This document shows, piece by piece, positions 1 through 10,915 of a stretch of DNA of 64,000 nucleotides. Origin of the DNA: Breviolum minutum Mf 1.05b.01 (lineage: Eukaryota; Sar; Dinophyceae; Suessiales; Symbiodiniaceae); assembly GCA_000507305.1 (NCBI GenBank), contig DF241130.1, forward strand, positions 1 to 64,000, given 5' to 3'. The position numbers and the translations under genes were made by a program. The notes beneath the pieces are model-generated. The model did no database searches. It was not told where the DNA came from and saw nothing but the letters and a program-made list of their open reading frames with translations. The first letter of the stretch is position 1; each line of letters starts with the position of its first letter.

Positions 1-34
1 AGCAACAGCAACAGCAACAGCAACAACAACAACC
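1..34. repeat. (CAACAG)n/(CAA)n microsatellite at window edge
   Basis: CAACAG hexamers grade into CAA triplets. The array is cut by the window start, so its full length is unknown. Confidence 0.9.
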
Positions 35-1311
35 GCCTGTAGCGTGTTCAAATTTCTGCCACATGATCCTTTGATCCGGAACAAAATCAGATCCGATGGA
101 TCTGACTTTTGTCGTAATGAAAAGAAACCTCCAAACATTCCAAAGAGTTTTGTTTTTATCCCCAAAAGAAGGTACTTTGGAACATGTTTGCCAACCTTTT
201 GCTTGGGAAGATCCGCGAACATGGCAAACGCTAGGGTAGTAGGGTAGTAGTAATCGATGTTTCTCGGCTTAACTCGTGACAAGGTTTGCCCTCGGTTTCC
301 TGAAAAGATCACCGGGCATCCTGGGTGAAATTGAGCAATGGCAGCCTTACACCCTGGAAAAGTAACGGCTGGAACGCAATCAAGGAGGTTTGGTTCAGAT
401 GATTCCCCTTTGCAAATGGATGATTTTTAGGTTCAAAACTTCAATTTTCAGGGGTGTAATTCGAAACGAAGAGCTCAACAAGGGAAGTTTTATTGGAATG
501 ATTTCAAGCTCCATAGACATCCACGCGAACACCTACTGAGGAGGTGAGATTGGGCCCCCCCCCAAAAAAATATACCTAACACCGTGAAGATGTCAGTAGG
601 TGTGACCGGATATCTAAGAACGGTGGGCCACAAAAGTGAAATGTTATACCCAGACACTCAATGTATGGTATATTTGCAATGCAAGTTTATGTATCCAAGG
701 ACGTCACTTTGTCAGGCCAAGGATCTTTCGACCTTTCAGCGTCCCAAGCTACACGTGACGGGATGTTTGGTGCACGGCTTTGATGTTGTGACGACGGTGT
801 CAAACCACGATCATCCAAAATGTTCGCCTGTGATGGCAAAGCTTCTTGCAACTTTAGTGGCGAAAATGAAGCAATTTGGTGCAAAGTGACAACACTTCGC
901 GAGAACTAAAGAATTCTATTACGCTGTTCTTTCTCAGGAGTTTGGTGAGCGACGGGATCCTCGAGAGCGCAACATTGGGGAACCTCAGAACAGGACATAG
1001 TCAGTCATGAAGACATTGACGGAGCGACAGCGGTGGCGAACACATTCGCTTATTCATCCCACCGCAAGAGTTCCGAAGAGCAGCATTGATTCAACGTGAC
1101 GTGGCCATTGCGGCAGCGAAAAGAGCACAGGGCTTGCGCTGGTCCGTCCTCGGTCCAACTATTTGGATCCTTAGCGCTTTTCATCGTGAGACATTGCAAA
1201 GAGGCACAACCCCCAGCAGATTTTTCAACGATCATCAAGCGATGGGTTGGTGGTGCTCAGCGCCCTCACGAGAGGCATAGAAGCGTTCTGCAGGTTGATC
1301 AACATCGTGAT

Positions 1312-1372
1312 TGATACATTTGGTTGATTTTCATGGTAAATGTAGGTAAGTATACTATACATTGAGTGTATG
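1312..1372. mobile_element. family B element, half copy
   Basis: It carries the right half of family B: TTGATTTTCATGG, then AAATGTAGGTAAGTATAC, then TATACATTGAGTGT. The matching left half (CAATGTATGGTATATTTGC) lies separately near 658-680. Confidence 0.55.
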
Positions 1373-2623
1373 GGTTTGTGTTTTGATTTATTTGCGTACT
1401 ACTGAACGACAGTTTATATGGTTCGCATGTGATCCCTCTTCTCTCTGTAAATTTATCGTCCACAAACATATTTGCATAATGCGCATATCTTGATTTCCAG
1501 AACAATTGTATCTAGATTACTCATCTATATATGATTTTCAGTTTTTGGAAATGCAATTCGGATCCTTACCTTTGAACATCTACGTGTGAATACATGTAGT
1601 GTTCTTTCAATTCATTCAAACAACCATGGCTGGTTCCAACTTGAAGAAAACTTGCAGGAGCGTCGACAAGGAAAGAGACAGGTGGGTGAGAACACGAACA
1701 CGTTGAGTTTGGAGTCTCAGAAACACAAGCGGTTGACGGTTGACAAAATGACATGCTCTCCCATCTAAATGGTCCTGCTTAAGTGGAAAAAACACAGGGA
1801 TTTATTGTTGGCAAAATGTGCCTTCGAACAAAAACAAACAGAAAGACACGAAATGTTTATGCAGATTTGTTGGGGAGATGGTTTTCCTTGATGCTTGGGA
1901 ACTTGATCCAATATGACTTGCCCATAATTTTGTCAAAAATGGGTTTGAAAAACCACCAACTGCTTATTGCTAGGGACTTCTATATTCCAGGCGCTATCCT
2001 TCGTGGAAGTTGTGGCAGCTATTAAGTTATATGTCAGAAAGGTTCTTACAAGTACAATAAACAGTTTTTCCCCATCCTATGATTACTTTTTTTTTTCGGA
2101 TTCCTATGTGAAAGACGGAATTTGATTTTGAGCAAATCTTGGGTTTTTTGTCCCTTATACCCAAACAGCCCCTTTAAATTTGGTCGGGTTTTCAGATGTA
2201 ACTCACTAAAGTGCTCAACCTTTTTCAGCACCGGGTCTACCGGACAAGTTTTGCCAATCGGATTTGTAAATCAGATGCCTTGGCTGGATTTGTAGGGATT
2301 GCACTCATGTTGGAACCAGGAAAAATGCGTAGGTTAGGCGTAGGTTCCTGAATCATGGATTTCGCACAAATTCAACAAAACATTATATATCAAATATCAA
2401 AGTCCAAATGTGGAAAGACTATGATTACATTCTCTAAAAATGCAGCATTCTAAAAGATCATTGGCTATTTACAAAAAAAAACATTTCCTGATTCACTTCC
2501 CACGGAAAATGGTAGGGAATCTTGATGGAAATCCCATGTTTTCATGGAGCCTTCAGATCTCCGGTGGTGAAAATCTCGCAGTTGGCATATGGGAGTTGTT
2601 GGCGTAGGGCCGTAGGGAAACAA

Positions 2624-2780
2624 ACCAAGTTGGGCCCCAAATGTCCAGTTATAAATTGTATTAACCCTTGTATAATCAGGTTTTTATAACCCTAGTTACT
2701 CATTGATATTTTTGGGCCAGTTATATGGGTTATATATTTCACGCCCTGTAATTTTAACTGGTTTTTGGCCCAGCTTGTAG
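2624..2780. repeat. degenerate family I-like inverted repeat
   Basis: The ends read CCAAGTTGGGCCC and GGCCCAGCTTGTAG around ATAACC/GGTTAT-rich DNA. This is the family I layout (ACAAGGTGGGCCC ends) in decayed form. Confidence 0.4.
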
Positions 2781-3198
2781 TTTACCAAGTTTTTGTTTAA
2801 CTGTCAGAGATCTCCATCAGCATGGGGAGTCTGGTGGTATCTTTCGACTTCGTCGCTATGAACTGAACCTGACTTTGATACTTAAAATGAGTGACCAAAA
2901 TCCTCGGTATTTTGAATCCCTACCTTTGATGGAAGAAATCCCAAACAACCACTTGGGATCTATAGAACCTTGTAACAAATTGGGATAAACTACCAGCCTC
3001 AACTGGTGGAAGCTGGATTTCTAAGATCAACTTGATCAATCAATCAGATAACCAGTGTGTTAAAAAATGTCAGGATTTTCAGCCGCCGGGTTGTAAGTTC
3101 ATCCAGGTAGATCAATCCGAAATCAGGAGAGCCCAAATGAGCAATGGAGAAAGGGCCCCCTGGTTATTTAGGGTATAATAAAGGGGACTTGCGGAAAT

Positions 3199-3224
3199 CA
3201 TATATATATATATATGTATATATA
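3199..3224. repeat. (TA)n microsatellite
   Basis: A run of alternating TATA with one TG interruption. Confidence 0.85.
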
Positions 3225-3394
3225 CCCCAAATAGGCCAGGGTTTTCGTTGTTGCTTGTGTGAAAATTGCCTGTACTGTATGTAGGTTATTTTAGCTATAT
3301 ATAGGGGATTATACTACTCAGTTTTATAATAAGCCAGTAGATATAGTCATCGTAATAAGCCAGTAGATATAAGGATCCCTATGAGCCTTAAGCA

Positions 3395-3560
3395 GTGTTC
3401 AAGGGCCCCTGGTTGGTTGTTTTGCGTGGAGGATTATACTACATTACTACCCAGTTTCATAGGAATATCATAGGTATGATAATAAGCCATGATAAGGATC
3501 GCTATGAACCGGTCAGGATTCAATGGAATGTCATAAGGGTTTCGAACGGTGCTCAAACAA
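3395..3560. repeat. family M repeat
   Basis: It starts CAGTGTTCAAGGGCCCC TGGTTGGTTG and carries TCAATGGAATGTCAT near its end. The same start and end blocks recur at 60601-60845. A shorter relative lies at 59244-59345. Confidence 0.55.
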
Positions 3561-3934
3561 AGGGCCCTCATTTGTTTATGCTGACTTGACTTCAACAAAC
3601 ACATGTAGTTACAAGACATTTCGATCTTCAGAAGGTACACTCTTGTGAAAATCCTGGAATGATACATACACTACCGCTCTATTCGTTTAGTTACAGGCAA
3701 GATTCGTTTGAAAGGCCTAGTTTGAGTTATCTATTTTGAATAGTTTTGAGGCGCTTTCCATCAACAGAAAGAAAAGACCCGGTCTACACAGTCATGGTGA
3801 AATTCAACCAGTTTTTTCCGATGTTTGGGAAGATTCCCTCTTTTTGCTCCATCTTGACCGGCTCGAATATGTTTCATTCCCGGGTTGGTTTCACAAAAAA
3901 GCAGACCAAACAAGAAGAGGATTCTAACCCCCCC

Positions 3935-4108
3935 TACAAGGTGGGCACCTATGATCGTTATACAGTAAATGGGGTGAAATACATAACCCATATAAATGGC
4001 CAAAAATCAATGAGATGAAATGAGTAAGTGGGGTGACTTCACCCTACTTATATAGGGGTAAAAAATTCTAGTTCCATTTATACCTGGTAGGGGCCCGCCC
4101 ACCTTGTA
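3935..4108. mobile_element. family I TIR element
   Basis: TA-bounded. The left end is TACAAGGTGGGCACCTA and the right end is the reverse complement of that motif (GGGCCCGCCCACCTTGTA). The interior has TATAACC-type motifs shared with 19404-19514 and 43296-43428. Confidence 0.7.
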
Positions 4109-4554
4109 AAATCATCCCGACACCTACAGGTCATGTGGACACCTTGATTTGGGATACCGACATCGATGGGTCCATCCGGGGGGGGGAAAGCTGGGTTTTT
4201 TTTGGGCGTGTAAAGGGGTAGGTAGGAGATACTTTTGGTCAACCAAAATTCATAGGGATCACAGCTTGGCAAGAAAACCCATGATTTTTGTGCTCATGCA
4301 AATTTCGTCCCTGAAACGAACAGTTCACCCCTGAGAACTGAGAATGGATAGTTGGAAGACTTTCTCGTCGCCCCTGGATAGCTGGATAGTTGGAAGACGA
4401 ACGATTGTTTCCTTTTGGGGTAATTTCGGCCTATTTTCAGGTGTGAACTTGCTGTTTTCCTTCATGGCAGGTCACACCTCCTGATTCATTGGATTTGTTT
4501 AGTTGACGATTTTTGGATGCATTGGGATCTCATGGGGATTTTTGGAAAACCCCC

Positions 4555-4679
4555 TAAGAATCAGCCGGGATCTCTCAAGTCACTGGTGGGGTTTTTGGAG
4601 ATCCAAAAGAACCCCTCCTATATACATGACTTAAGACTTAAGCTCTCTTTTTGTTGCAGGGTTGTACCGGTGATTCTTA
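4555..4679. mobile_element. family J TIR element
   Basis: The left end is TAAGAATCAGCCGGGATCTC and the right end GTGATTCTTA, with TA at both borders. Internal blocks CAAGTCACTGGTGGG and GGAGATCC AAAA recur in the copies at 52793, 56840, 58139 and 61901. Confidence 0.7.
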
Positions 4680-4728
4680 GGGCCATGAAAAATCACCACC
4701 ATTTTTAGGAGAATGTTCTTCGGGGTCC

Positions 4729-4858
4729 ACCATAAGAACCGAAAGTTACATGGGAAAATCGGGACCTTAAAAATTGACAGGTATTAACCCTTGGATACCC
4801 TTGGTGATGTAGGGGTTTCTCCTATTGTTTAGGGTTGTTTCAGGTGATTATGGCAAAC
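4729..4858. repeat. family K dispersed direct repeat, copy 1
   Basis: The blocks GGGGTCCACCATAAGAACC, TACATGGGAAAATC, CTTGGTGATGTAGGGG and AGGGTTGTTTCAGGTGAT occur in the same order at 15166-15284. It is not obviously palindromic, unlike the other families. Confidence 0.7.
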
Positions 4859-5096
4859 CCTGTTCTTGGAACTTGCTTAGGGATGCCAAAGCTTTGGCAA
4901 TATGTGGCCCCAAGATACACCGAACGGCTGAAAAAATGAACGGCTAAAAATGCCTCAAAATGGCCCTTGTTTTGTTATTGCTTTTCCTGTAGCCTCAAGT
5001 TGTTGAGAGTCCCGTGGAAATTCTTCGATACAAATTTGGGTGACCGAGTCAACAGCTCAGGTGCGACATCCATCGTTTCCACATGTGGATTTCTTC

Positions 5097-5207
5097 CACC
5101 CCGGAAGTTTAACATAGAACCTGAAAATAGGCCTTTTGACCCAAAAGGAGACTCATTTTCCAACTATCATTTTTCAGGAGCGAACTGTTAAACTTCGGGG
5201 GGGGTAT
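5097..5207. mobile_element. family F TIR element
   Basis: The ends are CACCCCGGAAGTTTAACA and TGTTAAACTTCGGGG, with inner ACCTGAAAATAGG facing TTTTCAGGAGCG. The same ends recur at 20550-20656, 49745-49843 and 53531-53638. Confidence 0.7.
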
Positions 5208-5396
5208 TTTTAACCCGCATGTACGCGGAAATGCATTAAAATAGCATATTTGCCCCGCAAGGGCCACCCTCCCCGCTTGGGGCCCCCCCGAGAGTTCCAT
5301 GATGTTCAATTTGCCACATTGTTGCGCCAAAGAAGATCTCAAAATTGAAGTTTGGTTTTGAAGTGCATTTCCTGAACCAAAAGTCATCCAAAAACC

Positions 5397-5397
5397 C

Positions 5398-5435
<38 letters not shown>

Positions 5436-5436
5436 A
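5397..5436. repeat. (AAC)n microsatellite
   Basis: About 12 uninterrupted AAC units. Confidence 0.95.
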
Positions 5437-5625
5437 ACCCCAACCCCAGTGAATCTCAGTTCAAGAACTCTTCTAGTCTTATACAACAATTATCCTTTCA
5501 ATATGTGGTGAGGACATCAGTGTCTTCCCGCCGACCTCATGGCCCAAGTGGCTCCAACGATTTGGTCCCCCAGCGGGGCTGATGAACCAACATAAGCGTC
5601 GTCGCATCAATGGCCATAGTGCTAG

Positions 5626-6780
5626 CAGAAAACTGTGGGAGAAGGGCTGATAGAGCTCGAAGTGCTGAGAATCAGTGGCGAATGCATGTTGACATTGAAT
5701 GTAAGAAACTCCATGCTTGGTCGTGAGTTGTGGAAGATGATTTTGGAGAAAATTCCATCCAAGCCTGGCCTTCAGTTAGTTGTGTCCCATACTTCAACGC
5801 TAGTGCTGCATGAAAGTCTGCAACAACAAGGACTTGGAGGTGAACGGCCACAGGTGTGGGCTACCTACATGCCCGTCAATTTGCATGCTGCCTGGCGTTT
5901 TGCCCAGGGACACAGTGTTGAGAATGCTGAGTTCTCATTGACTGGGATTACAGCAGTGAAAATGGTTAGCGACGAAATGTCTGCCTTGCTGTGCAATTTG
6001 CCCACGAGCCTTCGCACCTTGACATTTCATAGGAGTTTCAATCAGGAAATGCATCACATGAGATTGCCAGCAGGCCTTGAAATTTTGACTTTTGGTGCGA
6101 ATTTTGATCAGAGCCTGGACAATGTGACATGGCCAGCAGGCCTTCAAAGCTTGACTTTTGGAGCACGTTTCAATCAGAGCCTGGAGAATGTGACATGGCT
6201 AGCAGGCCTTCAACGTTTGACTCTTGGGGGAGATTTCAACAAAAGCCTGGACAACGTAATATGGCCTGCAGCACTCCAAAGCTTGACTTTTGGAGCGGAT
6301 TTTAATCAGAGCCTGGACAACGTGGCATGGCCAGCAGGCCTTCAATGCTTGACTTTTGGTTGGAAATTTAATCAGATCCTAAAGAAGGTGACATGGCCAG
6401 CAGGCCTTCAAAGTTTGACTTTCGGTTTGGATTTTAATCAGAAGTTGGACAGCATGGCATGGCCAGGAGGCCTTCAAAGCTTGACTTTCGGAGCAAGGTT
6501 CAATCAGAGCCTGGACAACGTAACGTGGCCAGGAGGCCTTCAAAGTTTGACTTTTGGGTTTGATTTCAATCAGAACTTGGACAATGTGGCATGGCCTGCA
6601 GGCTTGCAGAGCTTGACTTTCGGAGCATGTTTCAATCAGAGCCTGAACAACATAATATGGCCTGCAGCCCTCCAAAGTTTGACTTTCGTGAGTAGGAACC
6701 ATCAAGATTTGCAAGACGTAGGTTTGCTGCCAATGGCATTGGGTCACCTGACGATTGGGGAGATGTCACTGCAATGTTGA
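5626..6780 (+). CDS. FNIP-repeat protein
   Basis: Ten consecutive units of about 22 residues follow the pattern FNQSLDNVxWPAGLQSLTFG, then a degenerate eleventh, then a stop at 6778-6780. This is the FNIP repeat class known from Dictyostelium and expanded in dinoflagellates; such repeats form LRR-like solenoids and usually serve in protein binding. The N-terminal 110 residues precede the repeats. They include LEVLRISGEC and GLQLVVSHTSTLVL and could be a small beta-grasp-type domain, but this is a guess. The frame is open from just after a TAG at 5623. The first in-frame ATG is only at 5686, yet residues before it look family-like, so an upstream exon joined near 5626 is plausible. No intron is visible within the repeats. 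The partner and exact role are unknown. Confidence 0.8.
   Translation, partial: QKTVGEGLIELEVLRISGECMLTLNVRNSMLGRELWKMILEKIPSKPGLQLVVSHTSTLVLHESLQQQGLGGERPQVWATYMPVNLHAAWRFAQGHSVENAEFSLTGITAVKMVSDEMSALLCNLPTSLRTLTFHRSFNQEMHHMRLPAGLEILTFGANFDQSLDNVTWPAGLQSLTFGARFNQSLENVTWLAGLQRLTLGGDFNKSLDNVIWPAALQSLTFGADFNQSLDNVAWPAGLQCLTFGWKFNQILKKVTWPAGLQSLTFGLDFNQKLDSMAWPGGLQSLTFGARFNQSLDNVTWPGGLQSLTFGFDFNQNLDNVAWPAGLQSLTFGACFNQSLNNIIWPAALQSLTFVSRNHQDLQDVGLLPMALGHLTIGEMSLQC
6037..6715 (+). repeat. 66-bp tandem DNA repeats encoding FNIP units
   Basis: The DNA repeats every 66 bp with blocks such as GGCCTTCAAAGCTTGACTTT and AATCAGAGCCTGGACAA. Similarity at the DNA level, not only in protein, suggests recent duplication or gene conversion between units. 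Confidence 0.85.
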
Positions 6781-7072
6781 CATGCCACGGTCGCCACGGT
6801 GTCACTATCCAGCTTCAAACAAAGGTCGGCCGGCGAAAAGGGAACAAAAATCAACCAATCAACCATTTTCCAAGATGTTTGCATGGCTATTACCAGACCA
6901 CCCCATTTTTTTTTGGGGGGGGGGGATAATTGTGTATATCCCTCAATAAACGGGCCGTACCCTCCGATAGACTAAGAGCTTGGTACAAGTACGGATAATC
7001 CCCATTGGATTCCTGGTTAAATACCATTACCATCATGGATGGTGGAATTTTCCAGGTTGCGACGTGTCGACA

Positions 7073-7198
7073 TACTGTTGATGGTTCAGAAATCCGGCTA
7101 ACCAGTCGAGGATGGTACTCGTAGTTTATCCCATTATTTATAAGGTTTTTTACATCCAAACGGTGGTTGGTCTCGGGATTTCTGAACCATCAACAGTA
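7073..7198. mobile_element. family G TIR element, copy 1
   Basis: TA borders. The left end is TACTGTTGATGGTTCAGAAA, facing TTTCTGAACCATCAACAG TA on the right. The TA-CTGTTGATGG start is shared with 10148, 27199 and, more loosely, 29762. Confidence 0.75.
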
Positions 7199-7228
7199 GT
7201 TTCCCAAAATAAGGATCCTAAAAATCAT

Positions 7229-7426
7229 CTAGGTGGTGGCAACTCAAATATTTTTTGTTTTCATCCCTATCCTTGGGGAAATGATCCAATTTGACTACCC
7301 TCCAGGGAACTAACATATCCCCCCAAAATGGCATTTTGAAAATGATGTTCCTATTCCCAAGGTGGGGATATGTTAGTTCCCTGGAGGGTAATATTTTTCA
7401 ATGGGGTTGGTTCAACCACCAACTAG
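7229..7426. mobile_element. family A TIR element interrupted by a family E element
   Basis: The left end is CTAGGTGGTGG, the right end CAACCACCAACTAG, with the core TTCATCCCTATCCTTGGGGA and GATCCAATTTGAC. Other family A copies read TTTGACTAATATTTTTCA continuously. Here a second element sits exactly at that TA. Confidence 0.85.
7296..7390. mobile_element. family E TIR element nested in family A
   Basis: TA-CCCTCCAGGGAACTAACA on the left faces the exact reverse complement on the right; the perfect inverted repeat runs 25 bp. TA is duplicated at 7296-7297 and 7389-7390. A second family copy is at 39610-39704. Confidence 0.9.
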
Positions 7427-7689
7427 TCATGCAATCTCATGGTGCTTTGGGAGATCCTGTCAAGCCACCCCTGTCAAAACTGGTGAATTTTTCCGATGGC
7501 GCAAGCAAAGCCAGATCTCGAGGGTTGCCGCCCATTTTTTTCTGACGAAGATTGGGGGATGGATTTTTTTTGACCTCAGGTAAAAAAACAGCCCGGAAGA
7601 TTACCTCAGGTTTATAACATGATTCTTCCAAATAGTGGAAAAATGGTGATTTATAAATGGTGAAAAGTAAACTTTCACCTTAAACAAAT

Positions 7690-7778
7690 CCTAGTAGAAC
7701 CTGAAAATGATGATTTGGAAAATGATTTTCCTTTTCCAGGCTTGTATTGTCAGGTTCCATGTTAGTCTTCCCGGGTGT
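7690..7778. mobile_element. family F-like TIR element
   Basis: AGAACCTGAAAATGATG faces CAGGTTCCATGTTAGTCTTC CCGGGTG. The left terminal block is eroded. Confidence 0.5.
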
Positions 7779-8406
7779 CGTAATAGGCATTATAATGAAC
7801 CAATTTACTGGCTGGCCCTTAGGGAATTCGGGAATGAAGCTATACATGATGGGAATTCCCTACTAAAGGGCCAGCCATTTTCAGGAACATGTACAACAGG
7901 CTTTTTTGAGTGGGTTCGCACCAACCAAGTCCAAAAGATCCAAAAGACGACGAAAACAGACAAAAAAAGCACCAAGTGATAGACTAGGTTTTCTTTTCGG
8001 GGGGGGGGGGGAGTGACCTGAATCCCCTAGTTTTGTTTTTCAAGAAAAAATGTTCGGGGGGGAACCAAGGTAGCCCTGGAATTTCACAAAGGGGGTGATC
8101 AACCCAACAAAAAAAGACGAATCCCTTCTAGCTGTTGAACCCCCAAGGAGGCCCTTTAGAAGAAGATATACCCCCAAAAAATGGTTACCTATTGTACAAT
8201 AAGGTAATATGGGGTATTATTATTAGGGGTGCCCCCATTTTGAAGGGGTTTTCTTCCAGCCATTTTTTTGTTCCTATGGAAAACAAAACCTGGGGATGTT
8301 TTTTTCAGAAAAAAAAACTCGGGGCCTTCTTCCAGGAGTGATGGCATCTTGCAACAAAAAAACTCGGCCCCTTGGATTGTGATGTGGTGGTGCCTTCTGG
8401 TCTACT

Positions 8407-8528
8407 TGGGTGTTTCCAAAAATAGGGGGAAAACCCCCAAAATGGATGGTGAAAATCATGGAAAACCCTATGAAAATGGATGATTTGGGGGGAAAACCGG
8501 AAAACCCACTATTTTCGGAAACATCCAC
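8407..8528. mobile_element. family D TIR element
   Basis: GGGTGTTTCCAAAAATAGGG at the left faces CTATTTTCGGAAACATCCA at the right, with the interior AAAATGGATG...ATGGATGATTTGGGG. Translated, this family gives recurring spurious peptides. Confidence 0.8.
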
Positions 8529-8677
8529 TTGGATGTCCCGTGCAGGGAAGTTGGATGGGATCAAAGGTGATCGGATCACTGGGTTAAAAAAACCCAAGGG
8601 ATACCCCATCTACAAGTAGGTGAAATAACTAACCATGTATTAACCATTTGATCCTAACTTCCAACAGGACATCCGAG
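8528..8677. mobile_element. family C TIR element abutting family D
   Basis: CTTGGATGTCCCGTG with AAGTTGGATGGGATCAAAGG on the left faces TTGATCCTAACTTCCAACAG GACATCC on the right. It begins where the family D copy ends. Confidence 0.75.
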
Positions 8678-8763
8678 TAGCTCGCAGCCTGACACCGTCC
8701 TAGAAAGGCCTTTTGGTTTCGGGGAATGGGACCCCGGCTAGTTCAGGGAAATCTATTTCCCTA

Positions 8764-8843
8764 AGGATCCATGTATGGTACATTCACCTACATTTGGTTG
8801 ATTTTTATGGTAAATGTAGGTAAATAAACTATACATGGATCCT
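8764..8843. mobile_element. family B palindromic element
   Basis: AGGATCCATGTATGGTACAT and CACCTACATTTGG face ATGTAGGTAAATAAACTA TACATGGATCCT, giving a nearly complete palindrome. Confidence 0.85.
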
Positions 8844-9357
8844 CTGGGTTTAGGGAAATATTATTCCATTTGGCCAGATGCCTGTCTTAGAGTCTATAGG
8901 TGCCGGTTTCAATTTTTTTTTGGAATTTTCACCCCGATCCCTGGGGAGACAATTCAAGTTGACTTGCGCATATTTGTATGTTGGCTCACCGGTGATTTTC
9001 TTCATGTTTATGTAAATTCAATGCATAGTTGGGTCCATGATGTATTGTGTTTTGTTGGTGCTTTTGAACTTGAACAATGACGTTACTGCAATAGCCCGTA
9101 GCTATCCAACTCAAATTCACCTGTTCCCAGGTATTTCAGAAGCTTCCTTAGATATGTTTAGTTCATAAGTGTATATAGTAGCTCCAACATTTCCAGTGAA
9201 CTTGTTGATTTGAGTTTGCCTGCTCTCCCCCGAACCTATCATAGTGCCGTTAAAATGGATGATTCAATGATTCTACCCAAATTATAGCAACCTCACGTGA
9301 CCTTACTGGAAAAGGTAGTTTAGTATATGATGTCTCTTTAGTTCAGAATGATCCCGC

Positions 9358-9466
9358 TTCCTGGCAATTCTGCTATCGTGCCCTTTTTTGGGATGGTTAA
9401 GTGACCCCAAGATTAAGTGACCTTTAAATAGAGCATAAAAAAGGTCACGACTTGAATCACCTGGTT
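9358..9466. mobile_element. family H TIR element
   Basis: CCTGGCAATTC at the left faces GACTTGAATCACCTGG at the right. The inner GTGACC/GGTCAC blocks are shared with 15489 and 44960. Confidence 0.65.
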
Positions 9467-9720
9467 GGAGAATTATTATACCCTAGGCATCCAAATACCT
9501 ATTTGACTAGGTGTTTGAACCTCCAAACCTCTCTTGAGGTTCATATCTTTAGGGCTTCCAGGTCACACCTTTCTAATCCCCGGATGTTTTGTCAAGACGA
9601 TGATTTTTTCTACCTTTTTGCCTCAAGATCCTTACATCAACTTCAAGATGTACCTTCACAAACTTGACAATTAGCTGCCGGGTTGTTATTTTGGAGCTTT
9701 GGAGCGACCAAAGCGAAAAG

Positions 9721-9845
9721 TAAAACTCCCGGTAGAAACTAACAGCTCTTTGTTCTAAAAATCAATGGTATGAAGATGAAAATCCTTTTGGGAGGGGACC
9801 TATTTTCAGGGCGAACTGCTAGTTTCAGGGAGTGTAAAACTCCGG
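9721..9845. mobile_element. family F TIR element
   Basis: TAAAACTCCCGGTAGAAACTAACAG faces GAACTGCTAGTTTCAGGGAG, with ATTTTCAGGGCGAA in the right arm. Confidence 0.65.
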
Positions 9846-10147
9846 TAAACTAAGACTTCGCCATAGAGATTCAACAATTTTTTCATGGTTAAATACCATC
9901 AAAATGAGGTGGATTTTCCAGCCAGCCACATGTTAGTTCACCGGACTGTAAAAACTTTGTTTGTTATTTATCAAACTGACAAACATGGCTCTCGATAAGA
10001 CTATCAAAGACCCGGGGGGTGTAAAAAATCAGTACGCTCAGTCAATTTCCTTTTATTTCAATCAGCTCACCGGAGCAATGAAAAGATAAACAACTTGTTA
10101 GACTTGGTTTGGTGGGCAAACTGGCAAACTTATGCAACCCTTGTTCA

Positions 10148-10259
10148 TACTGTTGATGGAAGAAATCCTGCACCACCTCGGATGTACAAAACCTAGCAAT
10201 TTTTAATGGGATAAACTACCTATATATCAACCGGTGCAGGATTTCTTCCATCAACGGTA
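10148..10259. mobile_element. family G TIR element, copy 2
   Basis: TA-CTGTTGATGGAAGAAATC at the left faces GATTTCTTCCATCAACGG-TA at the right. TA is at both borders. Confidence 0.85.
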
Positions 10260-10392
10260 GGGCGTTTGAAGAGGATATTCTGATAGAATGGGATATTCTA
10301 GCTCTAACCTTGAATAAATTCCAAGTACCAAGAACTATTATTTTTTTTCGCAAAAACGTATGTTGGAAGAGAATGTTCGTAAGATGGGTATT

Positions 10393-10499
10393 TACCAGCT
10401 TCTTCCAAGTGACCCGGATTGATTCCCCAAATGGAGGTCACTTAACCCTTGAAAAGGTCACTTAAAACTCCCAAATGGGTCACTCGGAAGAACCTGGTA
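10393..10499. mobile_element. family H TIR element
   Basis: TACCAGCTTCTTCCAAGTGA faces GTCACTCGGAAGAACCTGGTA. The interior is two pairs of GGTCACTTAA-type blocks. It is nearly identical to 50501-50611. Confidence 0.85.
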
Positions 10500-10679
10500 T
10501 ATAGAGATATGTGTTTTCTCATTTGGTTTCCCGGCCCATTTTGACAAACCCCACGTGGATCAACCACACAACCGAACCGATCAACCACACGTTCAGGTCA
10601 TTTACAAAGGCGCGGCGGGTCTCAATGCCAAGGCGGGGGTTTCATGAGATTGCAGACAGATGTTTGAAAAACAAATTGC

Positions 10680-10915
10680 GGGAGGTTAGTTTTTCTTTGT
10701 TGGAGTTAGTTTTTGTGTGTTTATTTTTGTGTTTATTTTCATTGGAGATGTGTTTGTTTGGCCATTTTTGGAGTTTTGTTTTGTTTTGTTCATTTTCATT
10801 TTGGAGATGTGTTAGATGTGTTTGTTTTGTTTGTTTTGTTTGATTGATTGATTGTTTGATTTTTTTTGTTTTGTTTTGTTTTGCTTTGTTCGTTCGTTTG
10901 TTTGTTTGTTTCCCA
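10680..10915. repeat. T/G-rich low-complexity tract
   Basis: It consists of TTTTG, GTTT and GTTTGTTT units. The open frames over it encode only biased K/N/T or F/C runs and are not credible genes. Confidence 0.85.

Larger units (their letters stand above)
35..5600. other. gene-poor stretch
   Basis: No open frame here combines length, splice-like borders and recognisable motifs. Short open frames occur on both strands but overlap each other and inverted repeats. The stretch holds several TIR elements listed separately, AT-rich tracts and small microsatellites. I see no confident gene. Confidence 0.6.

Noticed and set aside
584-889. 101-codon plus-strand frame
   Set aside because: It overlaps a family B half element, has no recognised motif, and the minus strand is also open.
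9095-9115. CCCGTAGCTATCCAACTCAA, resembling the dinoflagellate spliced leader
   Set aside because: Only about 14 of 21 positions match CCGTAGCCATTTTGGCTCAAG with a gap, and no coding frame follows. Chance similarity is likely.
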